Assembly: GCA_030386875.1 (NCBI GenBank)
Contig: CM059580.1
Location: 1 to 64,000 of the forward strand
Origin: Morinoia aosen
Taxonomy: Eukaryota; Arthropoda; Malacostraca; Amphipoda; Talitridae
DNA: 64,000 nt
Direction: 5' to 3'
The first letter of the stretch is position 1; each line of letters opens with the position of its first letter. Shown in pieces: positions 23,331 to 32,972 of this stretch. The position numbers and the translations under genes were made by a program. The notes below the pieces were generated by a model. That model saw nothing but the letters and a program-made list of their open reading frames with translations. It had not been told where the DNA came from and searched no databases.

Positions 23331-24617
23331 CACTTGGCGTAAACACACAGCTCGCGTACACACACACACACCTGGCGTACACACAAAATTGGCGTACACA
23401 CACACACACCTGGCGTCGACACACACACCTGGCGTTCACAAACACCTGGCGTACACACACACCTGGCGTACACACACACCTGGCGTACACACACACCTGG
23501 CGTACACACACACCTGGCGTACACACACACATCTGGCGTTCACAAACACCTGGCGTACACACACACCTGGCGTACACACACACCTGGCGTACACACACAC
23601 CTGGCGTACACACACACACTTGGCGTTCACACACACCTGGCGTTCACACAAACCTGGCGTACACACACACATCTGGCGTTCACACACACCTGGCGTTCAC
23701 ACAAACCTGGCGTACGCACACACACCTGGCGTACACACACACACCTGGCGTACACACACACCTGGCGTACACACACACATCTGGCGTTCACACAAACCTG
23801 GCGTACACACACACACCTGGCGTACACACACACACCTGGCGTACACACACACCTGGCGTTCACACACACCTGGCGTACGCACACACACCTGGCGTACACA
23901 CACACCTGGCGTTCACACAAACCTGGCGTACGCACACACACCTGGCGTACACACACACCTGGCGTACACACACACCTGGCGTACACACACACATCTGGCG
24001 TTCACACACACCTGGCGTTCACACACACCTGGCGTACACACACACCTGGCGTACACACACACATCTGGCGTTCACACACACACCTGGCGTTCACACAAAC
24101 CTGGCGTACGCACACACACCTGGCGTACACACACACCTGGCGTACACACACACATCTGGCGTTCACACACACCTGGCGTTCACACAAACCTGGCGTACGC
24201 ACACACACCTGGCGTACACACACACCTGGCGTACACACACACCTGGCGTACACACACACACCTGGCGTACACACACACCTGGCGTTCACACACACCTGGC
24301 GTACACACACACACCTGGCGTTCACACACACCTGGCGTACACACACACCTGGCGTTCACACACACCTGGCGTACACACACACACCTGGCGTTCACACACA
24401 CCTGGCGTACACACACACCTGGCGCTCACACACACACCTGGCGTACACACACACACCTGCGTGTACACACACCTGGCGTACACACACACACCTGGCGTAC
24501 ACACACACCTAGCGTACACACACACCTGGCGTACACACACACCTGGCATACACACACACCTGGTGTACACACACACCTGGTGTACACACACACCTGGCGT
24601 ACACACACACCTGGCGT
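23331..24617. repeat. About 18-bp minisatellite ACACACACCTGGCGTAC (copy A)
   Basis: About 69 units of 18-20 bp. The unit ends GGCGTAC or GGCGTTC, and the CA run varies in length. Most units contain CACCTG, as in the unrelated array at 12294. Variants are ATCTGGCG, AAACCTGG, GTACGCAC and, near the right end, CCTAGCG, CCTGGCAT and CCTGGTGT. All long ORFs here are repeat translations. Confidence 0.95.
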
Positions 24618-25217
24618 ATAACGCATTAATTCCGCATACTCCGTTGATAATAGTTAATGTTTACATATTTACTTCAACTCATGTTTCATATCAATTATAA
24701 ACAAAGAAACAACTCTAATCCTAATATTCTATAAAATATCAACCCACTGATAACCTTATAAAATATTATTAACAGTATTTATCACGATACATGTGTAGAT
24801 GTGTATATCTAGTGTGTCGATGTGCCTTTACAAAATTATCATTATTATCACGATAAATCATAACTATCATAATTATCATAAATAGTCATAATCGTTATAA
24901 TCATCATGATTGATCGTAATTATTTTAATTATTTTCATTATCAAAATTAATCGTTATTATTAATATTATGACAATTGTCATAATTATGCATAAATATCAT
25001 AATTATCATAATTTATCACGATTATATATCTGTTGATTGTGTACTACATTCATGTAGTACAGATACATATATATGTAGATACCAATTCATTTGTATCCAC
25101 ATATAAACGTGTATATACATATATATGTAGATACCAATACATATGTATCCACATATACATGAGTAGATATTCTACCATACAGTATACATATTTTTTGGTT
25201 TATATTGTTCCTTGAGG

Positions 25218-25282
<65 letters not shown>

Positions 25283-25600
25283 TGTAGGATTGTAGGTATA
25301 CCTCTACACACATACATATGTTTCTACATGTATTTCCATTTACATGGATATGTGTACTGTATGTACAAATTTACAGTCCATATGGACCGCTGGTGCGTGA
25401 GTCGATGTCCATGTCAATGTACAGTACACATATTTGTATATGTCCATGTATAGGGTCGCAGGTCTACTCATGTGCTACATGGACGTTAAACCGTGCAACA
25501 TGAATGTTTTTTTATAATTTTGTATGTTTATAAAATTCTTAATTAATAGAATATGTCCTTGCAATATCGCCTTACCTTCAAGTTGATTGGTTGATTGCTA
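24618..25600. other. AT-rich spacer with ATCATAATT tract and (TA)n (copy A)
   Basis: 24830-25025 is a low-complexity ATCATAATTATCATAAAT-type tract. 25060-25170 carries a duplicated GTAGATACCAAT block that is single in copy B. 25221-25279 is (TA)n, shorter in copy B. 25280-25600 is single-copy-like. No gene is seen. Confidence 0.55.
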
Positions 25601-26455
25601 TAGTTAGTTCCAGCCTCTCTTACCACAACAAAGGTGTTCCCAACAGAGGAAGGCATCATTTAGTATGGAGTCAGGGAATCTATGCACGCGGTGTACCCAC
25701 AGCAAGTCAGGAAGGAACGGGGAATCTATGCACGCGGTGTCCCCACAGCAAGTCAGGAAGGAACGGGGAATCTATGCACGCGGTGTCCCCACAGCAAGTC
25801 AGGAAGGAACGGGGAATCTATGCACGCGGTGTCCCCACAGCAAGTCAGAAAGGAACGGGGAATCTATGCACGCGGTGTCCCCACAGCAAGTCAATAAGGA
25901 ACGGGGAATCTATGCACGCGGTGTACCCACAGCAAGTCAGGAAGGAACGGGGAATCTATGCACGCAGTGTCCCCACAGCAAGTCAGGAAGGAACGGGGAA
26001 TCTATGCACGCGGTGTCCCCACAGCAAGTCAGAAAGGAACGGGGAATCTATGCACGCGGTGTCCCCACAGCAAGTCAATAAGGAACGGGGAATCTATGCA
26101 CGCAGTGTCCCCACAGCAAGTCAGGAAGGAACAGGGAATCTATGCACGCGGTGTCCCCACAGCAAGTCAGGAAGGAACGGGGAATCTATGCACGCGGCGT
26201 CCCCACAGCAAGTCAGGAAGGAACGGGGAATCTATGCACGCGGTGTCCCCCCAGCAAGGCAGGAAGGAAGTTCATGAAACAAGACAAAAGTAGAAGAAGA
26301 AAGCAATAGGTGCTGAAAAACAGGACAGCAGTCAACCGAAAAAAGATGGTCCGTAACAAAACAAAAACCTATTCTATTTCTACACAAGGTAGGCCTACCT
26401 CACCCTCAGCTCGGGACCTCACATCTTCCCCTGGGAGCGCTAACTCCCATATATA
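25601..26455 (+). mobile_element. Dispersed module with internal 47-bp VNTR, copy 2
   Basis: Same architecture as 4961-5600: a 5' flank with GAGGAAGGCA and CATTTAGTATGG, 47-bp units at about 25676-26262 (12-13 units), and the 3' segment beginning AAGTTCATGAAACAAG. The array is open in all three plus frames (up to 228 codons) because 47 is not a multiple of 3 and the unit has no stops. The VNTR count (about 8, 12-13 and 28 in the three copies) is the main difference between copies. Confidence 0.55.
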
Positions 26456-26689
26456 CGATAGATGTGTTCACCAGAGGGCAGCTCAGGCTCCTTAGCCCCA
26501 ATTGCAATGTGATAATTGAAGATAAGTTGAAAATATTGAGTAACTTCAGTTAAGTTGAATTGATAATATTGAAGATAAGTAAAGGTCTTATTTTTCCACA
26601 AATTTATAGAGAACTTTCATATAGGACTAATGGTGACATTGTTCAGTAAAAGGAATTTCTTTCAAGCGAATGTATGCTGTGCATTATGG
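26456..26689. other. Short spacer (copy A)
   Basis: AT-rich, with a duplicated TTGAAGATAAGT/AATATTGA word. No gene is seen. Confidence 0.4.
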
Positions 26690-27005
26690 GACTCCTTAGT
26701 AAAGTTGAAAGCCTCGTAGTATAGTACTGTATAGAACTTAGAATATAGTACTGATCCCGTAGTAAAATAGAAGGAGCTCGTAGTATAGTAGAAGGACCTT
26801 GGAATATAGTAGTATAAGGACCAGGTAGTATAGTGAAAGGACACGTAGAAAAATCGATGAACCCGGAAGTATAGTAGTACAAGGATCCGTAGTACAGTAG
26901 AACTGCCCCGTAGTACAGCAGAAGGACCCAACAATATAGTAAGAAAGGAACAGTAGTACAGTACACGTACCCTTAGTTTAGTAGAAGGACCTTGTAGTAA
27001 AACAT
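26690..27005. repeat. Degenerate repeat of about 20 bp, GTAGTATAGTAGAAGGACC (copy A)
   Basis: About 14 diverged units with drifting length. Its minus-strand translation is a Tyr-Leu-rich ORF (26643-26966) that is not a gene. Copy B (59456-59765) is of nearly equal length, which fits an old, inactive array. Confidence 0.75.
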
Positions 27006-27087
27006 AGTTGGGATGATCCTTCTCCCCCTCCCCCCTCCCTCCGGCAAATTCCCACTATAGGACCAGAATGCTGCAACATTACCAAAT

Positions 27088-27277
27088 TAAAGCGCCCCAT
27101 AGACGATCTATTTAATTGTCAATATCATTGACTCAATATATTGAGGAAATTTTTTTTGCCCACTAAGTCAATTAATTGACGGTCGTCAATCAAGCCCACA
27201 GACGATCACTTAAATTGTCAATATCCATTATTTTGGATTTTATTGACGATAAAATTGATCATCTACGGGCCGCTTTA
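27088..27277. mobile_element. MITE-like element with 37-bp imperfect terminal inverted repeats (copy A)
   Basis: The left end 27088-27124 begins TAAAGCGCCCCATAGACGAT. The right end 27241-27277 is its inverted match, 31 of 37 positions by my count. A third, inner copy of the end sequence (GCCCACAGACGATC near 27195) lies inside. At 190 bp and with no coding capacity it looks like a non-autonomous DNA transposon; the superfamily cannot be assigned because no clear target duplication is visible. The copy B equivalent is about 59846-60034. Confidence 0.65.
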
Positions 27278-27310
27278 CGCTGTGGCTTAGTCTGAGTATC
27301 TAAAGTGGTG

Positions 27311-27340
27311 GGAACCCCCCCCCCCCCCCAAAAAAAAAAT
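27311..27340. repeat. Homopolymer tract: poly-C then poly-A (copy A)
   Basis: A run of about 17 C followed directly by about 9-10 A. Copy B has shorter runs (60072-60093). Such tracts are error-prone, so the lengths may not be reliable. Confidence 0.85.
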
Positions 27341-27685
27341 AATATTAATGATAAAAAGAAGCTTGTAGTAAAATAATAGTTATAAAAAGAAGCTTGTAGT
27401 GAAATAATAGTAATAAAAAGAAGCTTCTAGCAAAATAATAATAATAATAATAAAAAGAAGCTTGTAGTAAAATAATAATAATTAAAAGAAGCTTGTAGTA
27501 AAATAATGGTAATAAAAAGAAGCTTGTAGTAAAATAATAGTAATAAAAAGAAGCCTGTAGCAAAATAATAATAATAATAAAAAGAAGCTTGTAGTAAAAT
27601 AATAACAATTAAAAGAAGCTTGTAGTCAAATAATAATAATAAAAAGAAGCTTGAAGTAAAAAAGAATAATAAAAAGAAGCTTGTA
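27341..27685. repeat. About 31-bp minisatellite, core AAAAAGAAGCTTGTAGTAAA (copy A)
   Basis: About 11 units of 28-37 bp; length varies with the ATA/ATT trinucleotides after the core. It lies only about 50 bp from the donor site of the AIP3 second exon, inside the downstream intron. Copy B (60094-60583) is longer. Confidence 0.9.
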
Positions 27686-27738
27686 GTCTAAAGTGAAGCG
27701 CCCTTTGCCTTAGTGGACAGAGTGCACAACGGCCTCAC

Positions 27739-27940
27739 CTTCCCTGCGCTGTGAGTGGCTGCCTCGGCCGCAAACTCGGCCTCCAGCTCGGCCTCCGTCA
27801 TCTCTGGTTGGTCGCTGGCGTCCCACGTGCCCTCAGTCGCCCGCAGGATGCTGTCGAGGGTGGACGCTACGCTCGGCCGCCTCGACCCGTCCTCGCCCTC
27901 CCCCTCGAATATCTTCAGGACCGACCGGTCCTGCACGTCT
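27739..27940 (-). CDS. SRCIN1-like: SRCIN1/KIAA1217-like AIP3-domain protein, second exon (copy A)
   Basis: Internal exon of 202 bp. The acceptor is ...CCCTATAG and the donor is AAG followed by GTGAGG. Its first base completes the Glu codon begun in exon 29402-29600, giving ..QLQDLE then DVQDRSVLKIFEGEGEDG. In vertebrate SRCIN1 (p140Cap) and KIAA1217 (sickle tail) the same place reads LEDV..IQDRS..KIY, so the join falls inside a conserved block. The exon then runs through SRRPSVAST to an acidic Glu/Ala-rich stretch ending HSAGK, with outgoing phase 0. The family consists of cytoskeleton-linked scaffolds with an AIP3/Bud6-type domain and coiled coils; p140Cap restrains Src signalling. The rest of the gene is not in view. 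Confidence 0.82.
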
Positions 27941-28539
27941 CTATAGGGTTCATTTGCGGTTATTTTAAATTTGGATAATGGTACACCTTTTATATTTTAG
28001 TAGTTGTACAAACTTTAAATCTGAATAATACTCGAAGTACAAAATTTAAATTTAAATGGTACACAATTTAAGTGAAAAATAGAGTTTAAATTTGATTAAT
28101 AGTACACAACCTACTCGAGTTATGCGTCTTTTTCAAACTTCAACTTACGCACACAAAAATCAGCATCATATGGACTTAAGTTGCGTTGTGTGTAAGTTAC
28201 GAGTAACTAGGGCTAATTCGCATAGCTTGAGGATTACGTAGAGCTCAAAGAACAACTGATATATAAAAAACGCGGGCTGAAATTTGAAAAATACGTTAAT
28301 ACCCTAACCGGAGGCCCAAAGTTACCCTAGAAATACTCCATGTATATTCTGGAGACTTTTGTACCCCAAACGATCTACAATGATGCGTTTCGTAAGGTAG
28401 TTTGAAAGACTGTAGCTTTGAAATCTTCAAATAATATACGTTAGAATAATTAGTTCACATATTTAGTCTATTATTTCAGACTAAAGACATATTATTTATT
28501 AGTCTAAAGAATTATTTTAGACTAACTTTTTTTAATCGT

Positions 28540-28950
28540 TAATTTTTAGAGCCCGAGTTTACTATGGACCCTCAGGAGGTATAGGATATGCAATAGGCCT
28601 GGGTTAGTCAGGCTTGTCGATCCTGAGCTATGGAGAATGGCGCCCCTAGGGGTATACTGTCAGGTCCCTCAGCTATACATAGGTAGGTTCAGTTTTCATG
28701 CCTTCTCCGTTATCTCTTCTTCCCTAACTTGTTTTTTGTGTGTGCAGGGTGTGGCGACCCCACACCTTTGTGCATTGATTCCAAGTTCCTTTGTCGCTCT
28801 TCTAAATAGTATTTCAATCCTTCCTATCATCGGGACACCTTTTGTTGGGGTTAGAGAGGCTCAATTCAATTTTAAATCTAATCTGTAAAAAATAAACGAC
28901 ACTGCAAGTAGGTGGTCGCTACCTAAAACCTTATTGTTATTGTTATTTTA
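28540..28950 (+). mobile_element. Possible non-LTR retroelement 3' fragment (copy A)
   Basis: A GC-richer block (GGCGCCCCTAGGGGTATACTG, then GTGTGGCGACCCCACACC) ends in ACCTTATTGTTATTGTTATT, a simple tandem tail of the kind found at 3' ends of some LINE and SINE families. No RT motif, A/B box or target duplication is seen. The 83-codon ORF at 28637-28888 is not recognisable. Equivalent block in copy B: 61425-61835. Confidence 0.3.
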
Positions 28951-29072
28951 TTTTTGTCTAAGTCGGTTTGAAATTGCCTTGCCACAACGAAGTTATTTTC
29001 AGGAGAGCAAAAGGAAACGACATTTGGAATACACTGCAGAAAACAGAGAATGCACAAAAGTTAACAAAAAAT

Positions 29073-29245
29073 GGTGACTGCGGTGGGATTCTAATTAATT
29101 TTAATGGTGATAGCGGTGGGGTACTAATTAATTTTAATAGGGACAGCGGTGGGATTCTAATTAATTTCAATGGTGATAGCGGTGGGATTCTAATTAATTT
29201 TAATGGTGACAGCGGTGGGATTCTAATTAAATTTAATGGTGATAG
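29073..29245. repeat. 33-bp intronic minisatellite, core GGTGGGATTCTAATTAATTT (copy A)
   Basis: About five units of 33 bp (the rest of the unit reads TAATGGTGACAGC). Copy B has about 14 (61963-62425). Because 33 is a multiple of 3, the array stays open in one frame (GGILINFNGDS), but it lies in the intron between the two AIP3 exons. Confidence 0.93.
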
Positions 29246-29401
29246 ATCCACAACACACACACATTCACCATTCAATGCATGCCACTCCCTCCACAACACA
29301 CACACACACATACACCACAACGAACATTTGCACACCATAAAACACGTAATACATACATCACCAACACACGCACAAACACCATTAAATGCACAAAAACTCA
29401 C

Positions 29402-29600
29402 TCCAAGTCCTGGAGCTGGTAGAAGAGGTCCGTGTCCGTGTCCTTGATGTACATTTTGACAGCCGGCTTCTCCAGGTGGTCCATGCTCAGCTGGGTGGGG
29501 AAGGAGCGCACAAAGAGAGCCTTGACGGTGTCCAGCGTCGTCACTTCGTTGGGCAGCAAAGCTCTTTTTGTCTCGTCCCGGAATTGCAGGAACACTACGC
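29402..29600 (-). CDS. SRCIN1-like: SRCIN1/KIAA1217-like AIP3-domain protein, first visible exon (copy A)
   Basis: Internal exon of 199 bp. The acceptor is TTTTGCAG; the exon starts with GC, completing a split codon (Gly if the previous exon ends in G), then reads VVFLQFRDETKRALLPNEV, TTLDTVKALFVRSFP, LSMDHLEKPAVKMYIKD and DLFYQLQDL, ending GA before the donor GTGAGT. The order FLQF..ET+R, L.TLDT..AL....FP, L.M..L..P...I.IKD, .FY.L.D matches the conserved N-terminal AIP3 block of vertebrate SRCIN1 and KIAA1217; insect orthologues exist as coiled-coil proteins. Incoming phase is 1 and outgoing phase is 2, which fits exon 27739-27940. The nucleotide sequence is identical to copy B. Confidence 0.85.
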
Positions 29601-30530
29601 CTGCAAAATTGTGCCTTATGAGCTTAAGTCGTTAAGCTTACATTTCTGTGTAATGGTAATTAGGGAATAGCACGGCATCTGGATCACAATAGTATCTGCT
29701 TAAATTTCCGTATATTGGTAGTTAGGGAATAGCACAGCGTGTGCAGAAATGATCTGGATCACAATAGTGTATCGTATGCAAAAATAGGAGTTGTTTACTG
29801 GCGTCAGAAGGTCTAATTTCCCGTGAGGTTTTTCGGTCGCAGGTATATAGTGGTTGCGAAGGAGGTTGGAAATGCAGGAACACCCCGCCTGCAAAAATGC
29901 GCCGTATGAGCTCCGTCCATAAGGCTCAAATTTCCTCATATTCCTGAAAATGACATAACACCGATCTGGGGAAATGATCTGGATCAGTATGGTATTGCGT
30001 ATCCAAAAATCGGTCTTATGTTCTGGTGTCGTTAGGCCTAAGTTCCCATGAGGTCTTTCAGCTGCAGGTGTACAGTGCCTACGGAGGAGGTTGGAAATGC
30101 AGGAAAGCAGCGCATGCGGAACTGAATTTTATTCTCTTGTGTCGCAAGGCTCAAGTTTTCGTGCTATTTTATAGCTGCACGAACACAGCGTTCGAAGAAA
30201 TGGTTCATCACTGGAACACATCGCATGCAAAATTGGACCTTACAGGGTGTGGTCACGAAGTTTAACCCTTTAACGCCCACATTTTTATACTCATATTACC
30301 GTTATGACAACCACTATCACTAAACCGACACTGGCACTAGGTAGTCACTGTTATCAAGGTAGGGAAGGAACTGCCACTCGACAGTGAAGTTCAAAGGACA
30401 CATTAGTGAACGAATTGAGTAAGAAATACAATATATTATTGTTATTTTTGAAAGAGGACCGTACAGTCTACTTGGGCGTTAAAGGGTTAAATGTCTTCGT
30501 TTTAAAATTGCAGGAACACTGTCTGAGAAA
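29583..30530. repeat. Degenerate long repeat containing copies of the exon's acceptor site (copy A)
   Basis: AATGCAGGAACAC followed by CGCCTGCAAAAATG at 29871-29903 closely matches AATTGCAGGAACAC plus CGCCTGCAAAA at 29583-29615, which spans the AIP3 exon acceptor. Weaker copies start at 30096 and 30506. Shared words follow each copy (TATGAGCT, AAGGCTCAA/AAGCTTAC, GATCTGGATCA). Spacing is about 288, 225 and 410 bp. This is an old tandem duplication that includes the edge of the exon. Confidence 0.65.
30266..30486. mobile_element. piggyBac-like MITE with TTAA target duplication (copy A only)
   Basis: A 221-bp insertion with perfect 14-bp terminal inverted repeats, CCCTTTAACGCCCA at 30266-30279 and its complement at 30473-30486. 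It is flanked on both sides by TTAA (30262-30265 and 30487-30490). Copy B has the empty site, a single TTAA at 63431-63434 in the same flanks. TTAA duplication and ends starting with CCC are hallmarks of the piggyBac superfamily. There is no coding capacity, so it is a non-autonomous element mobilised in trans. Confidence 0.88.
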
Positions 30531-31640
30531 GGCGTGGGAATTCAAATAATACAACGCTCATACTAAAATAGTTCTCATGAATTGATAAACAAAGGTTAAT
30601 ATTTCCGTAATGTAGCTTGATATTTACACTAAACATATTATTGCATGGTCCCTAAGAACGATTTTTATGATAACATTTAAATGAATCTATGTCCTGTTCT
30701 ATATTTTTAACCTTAAATTATTTGAAATATACTTTTAAGTAAAAGTGTCAAGTATTCCCGAAATTAAACTGTCTTGTGTGCAAGAAGTATACGTGTAATT
30801 TCTATCCAGTTATAAAATAACAAACAATAATTTCCCTAACAAGAACAATAACTTTAACTTTTGTTACAATAATTATTATCGGTAACATTAAATTTAGGTT
30901 CAGCATTATTAACTTTGGTTGAGTTATAGAACCAAAAACATTTGCAGACAAAAACAATAACTTTAACATTATCTACAAGAACAATTTGTGCAAAGAACCA
31001 CAAATGTTCGCAGGGAAATTGATAAAACCAATTCTACGGATCAGGAAAATCGGTTTTACTGTTGGGTTTTAAAAGAGGATGTTGTGAATCAGTATATTTT
31101 TTATATGCCGGCTTCAGATTCGGATCTATTGGCCAGTGTAGATTTATTGGCCGTTTATTTTAAAAACCAACGCTAGGAATTTTGTACTTCCTCTATTTGA
31201 AATAAAATGTTTCTTTTCTTCTTTCTCTTTTTTCTTTCTTATGGTTCTGTAGCGCATGGCTTTTGTTGGATTAATTTTCAAATTGGTTTTACCGTTTTTT
31301 TACCCTTATTTTTACTGTTGGTTGTACCTTATCTCTGGTTTTACCTTTATATTCACCTTGTTTTACCTAGTTATATCTTTGATTTGACCGTTGATTTGCT
31401 TCTGGTTTTATAAAAAGTTTAGCCTTCTTGCTTTCGATAAGATTTACCTCGAGTTGCACCTTTAGGCTTATATTGGGATTCACATCGGTTTTAAAATCGG
31501 GTTTAAGAGCGGAGGTTTTACGTCAGGTTTTTAAGAACGATTTGCCCATACAACACACAAAACACAGCCTCACATGACACACATACACAACATACACACA
31601 CCACACACCCTCTCCGTCCACACAAAACACATACACATAC
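30531..31640. other. AT-rich spacer with TTTTAC/GTTTTA-rich stretch
   Basis: Single-copy-like sequence, shared with copy B up to 31057/64000. From 31035 to 31530 GGTTTTA, GGTTTTAC and TTTACC words recur. 31545-31640 is CACA-rich. ORFs of 62 and 68 codons (30988-31176, 31207-31413) are AT-driven and not recognised. Confidence 0.45.
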
Positions 31641-31649
31641 AAGGATGTT

Positions 31650-31840
31650 TTTTCCAATCAATCAAGCCTGATACACATCACCTTGTACATTGCAGTATCA
31701 AATGCCTCATAACTAACACCAGGACGCCATGACGGTTACCCCCGGTCAAGCCGGTACCCAACGGGAAAAAAACAGGTGGCACTGCCGGGATTCGAACTGC
31801 CCGTGAAGGGCGCGCTCTTACCACTCGACCACGGGGACAA
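31650..31840 (-). mobile_element. tRNA-derived SINE-like element
   Basis: Read on the minus strand, GTCCCCG is followed by TGGTCGAGTGG (31831-31821), a full match to the Pol III A box, and AGTTCGAATCC (31798-31788), a near-perfect B box. The boxes start 33 nt apart, against about 44 in a tRNA, so part of the anticodon/variable region is missing, and there is no 3' acceptor strand to pair with GTCCCCG. It is therefore not a working tRNA gene. An unrelated body of about 110 bp follows, ending in a short TTGATTGATTGG plus A-run tail near 31650. The 5' end abuts the 28-bp array. No target duplication was found. Confidence 0.7.
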
Positions 31841-31844
31841 CGCA

Positions 31845-32383
31845 ACATACTTCCCTCCCCCACATACACACAACATACTTCCCTCCCCCACATACACACA
31901 ACATACTTCCCTCCCCCACATACACACAACATACTTCCCTCCCCCACTTACACACAACATACTTCCCTCCCCCACATACACACAACATACTTCCCTCCCC
32001 CACATACACACAACATACTTCCCTCCCCCACATACACACAACATACTTCCCTCCCCCACTTACACACAACATACTTACCTCCCCCACTTACACACAACAT
32101 ACTTCCCTCCCCCACTTACACACAACATACTTCCCTCCCCCACATACACACAACATACTTCCCTCCCCCACATACACACAACATACTTCCCTCCCCCACT
32201 TACACACAACATACTTACCTCCCCCACTTACACACAACATACTTCCCTCCCCCACTTACACACAACATACTTACCTCCCCCACATACCCACAACATACTT
32301 CCCTCCCCCACTTACACACAACATACTTCCCTCCCCCACATACACACAACATACTTCCCTCCCCCACTTACACACAACATGAC
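31845..32383. repeat. 28-bp minisatellite, core CATACTTCCCTCCCCCAC
   Basis: About 19 units of 28 bp (the rest of the unit is ATACACACAA, with an A/T variant giving CACTTACAC and a CTTACCTCC variant). It starts directly at the 5' end of the SINE-like element. ORFs on both strands are repeat translations. Confidence 0.94.
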
Positions 32384-32645
32384 ATTACACAACACAGCAC
32401 TAACCCATGCTCCACTCGTGGGTCTTACTGTGGGTTTTAAAACGGGTTTTAAAGAGCGGTTTTACCACACACCCCGCCCACCGAACCCCCCAAACAACAC
32501 ACCCACAACACAGCACTAACCCATAGGGCGCTCGAGGGTTTTACTGTGGGTTTTAACAATGGGGAGGTTTCCCCGCGGTTTTAGGTGTCTTCCCCGCCCT
32601 GTTGAGGCTGTCTCCGCCTCTGACATGGCGCCCTCCTCCTCCGCC
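32384..32645. other. Spacer with an approximately 120-bp-spaced direct repeat
   Basis: ACACAGCACTAACCCAT followed by GGGT(C/T)TTACTGTGGGTTTTAA-like sequence occurs at about 32390 and again at about 32510. 32559-32645 is GC-rich. The short frames there are discussed under rejected items. Confidence 0.5.
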
Positions 32646-32945
32646 TCTGGGGAGTGGGGGGGAGCTGTGGGGAGGGGGAGCGTTAGAGGGGGAGTGGGGG
32701 GGCTGTGGGGAGGGGGAGCGTTAGAGGGGGAGTGGGGGGCTGTGAGGAGAGGGCGCGTTAAAGGGGGAGTGGGGGAGCTGTGGGGAGGGGGAGCGTTAGA
32801 GGGGGAGTGGGGGGAGCTGTGGGGAGGGGAGCGTTAGAGGGGGAGTTGGGGGAGTTGTGGGGAGGAAGGAGCGTTAGAGGGGGAGGGGGGGAGCGTTAGA
32901 GGGGGAGGGAGGGAGCTGTGGGGAGGGGGAGTGTCAGTGGGGAAT
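32646..32945. repeat. GA-rich minisatellite of about 38 bp
   Basis: Units read GGGGAGGGGGAGCGTTAGAG followed by GGGGAGTGGGGGAGCTGTG, with many indels. On the minus strand each unit is a pyrimidine tract ending in CCCCACAG, which resembles a splice acceptor. No exon could be supported beside it. Confidence 0.88.
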
Positions 32946-32972
32946 TGGGGGGAGAAAGGGGGAAGAACACAC

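Larger units (their letters stand above)
27941..29401 (-). other. Phase-2 intron between the AIP3 exons (copy A, 1461 bp)
   Basis: Bounded by GTGAGT at the donor (29396-29401) and TATAG at the acceptor. The pyrimidine tract before the acceptor is weak. The intron contains a possible retroelement fragment (28540-28950), a 33-bp array (29073-29245) and CA-rich DNA (29250-29390). The same intron is 1806 bp in copy B, mainly through growth of the 33-bp array. Confidence 0.75.

Noticed and set aside
28637..28888. 83-codon plus ORF in the AIP3 intron
   Set aside because: Antisense to the gene, not maintained in copy B (single-base differences near 61650 break the frame), no domain seen.
30026..30265. 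79-codon plus ORF upstream of the MITE
   Set aside because: Lies in the degenerate acceptor-site repeat, is interrupted in copy B and has no recognisable features.
31780..31840. Functional tRNA gene on the minus strand
   Set aside because: A and B boxes are present, but their spacing is about 11 nt too short and there is no 3' acceptor strand complementary to GTCCCCG.
32559..32650. Possible upstream exon on the minus strand (PEAEEEGAMSEAETASTGRG) beside acceptor-like CCCCACAG tracts
   Set aside because: MSEAE resembles a short motif upstream of the AIP3 block in vertebrate SRCIN1, but five residues can match by chance. No clean donor follows, and the overlapping frames are equally open.
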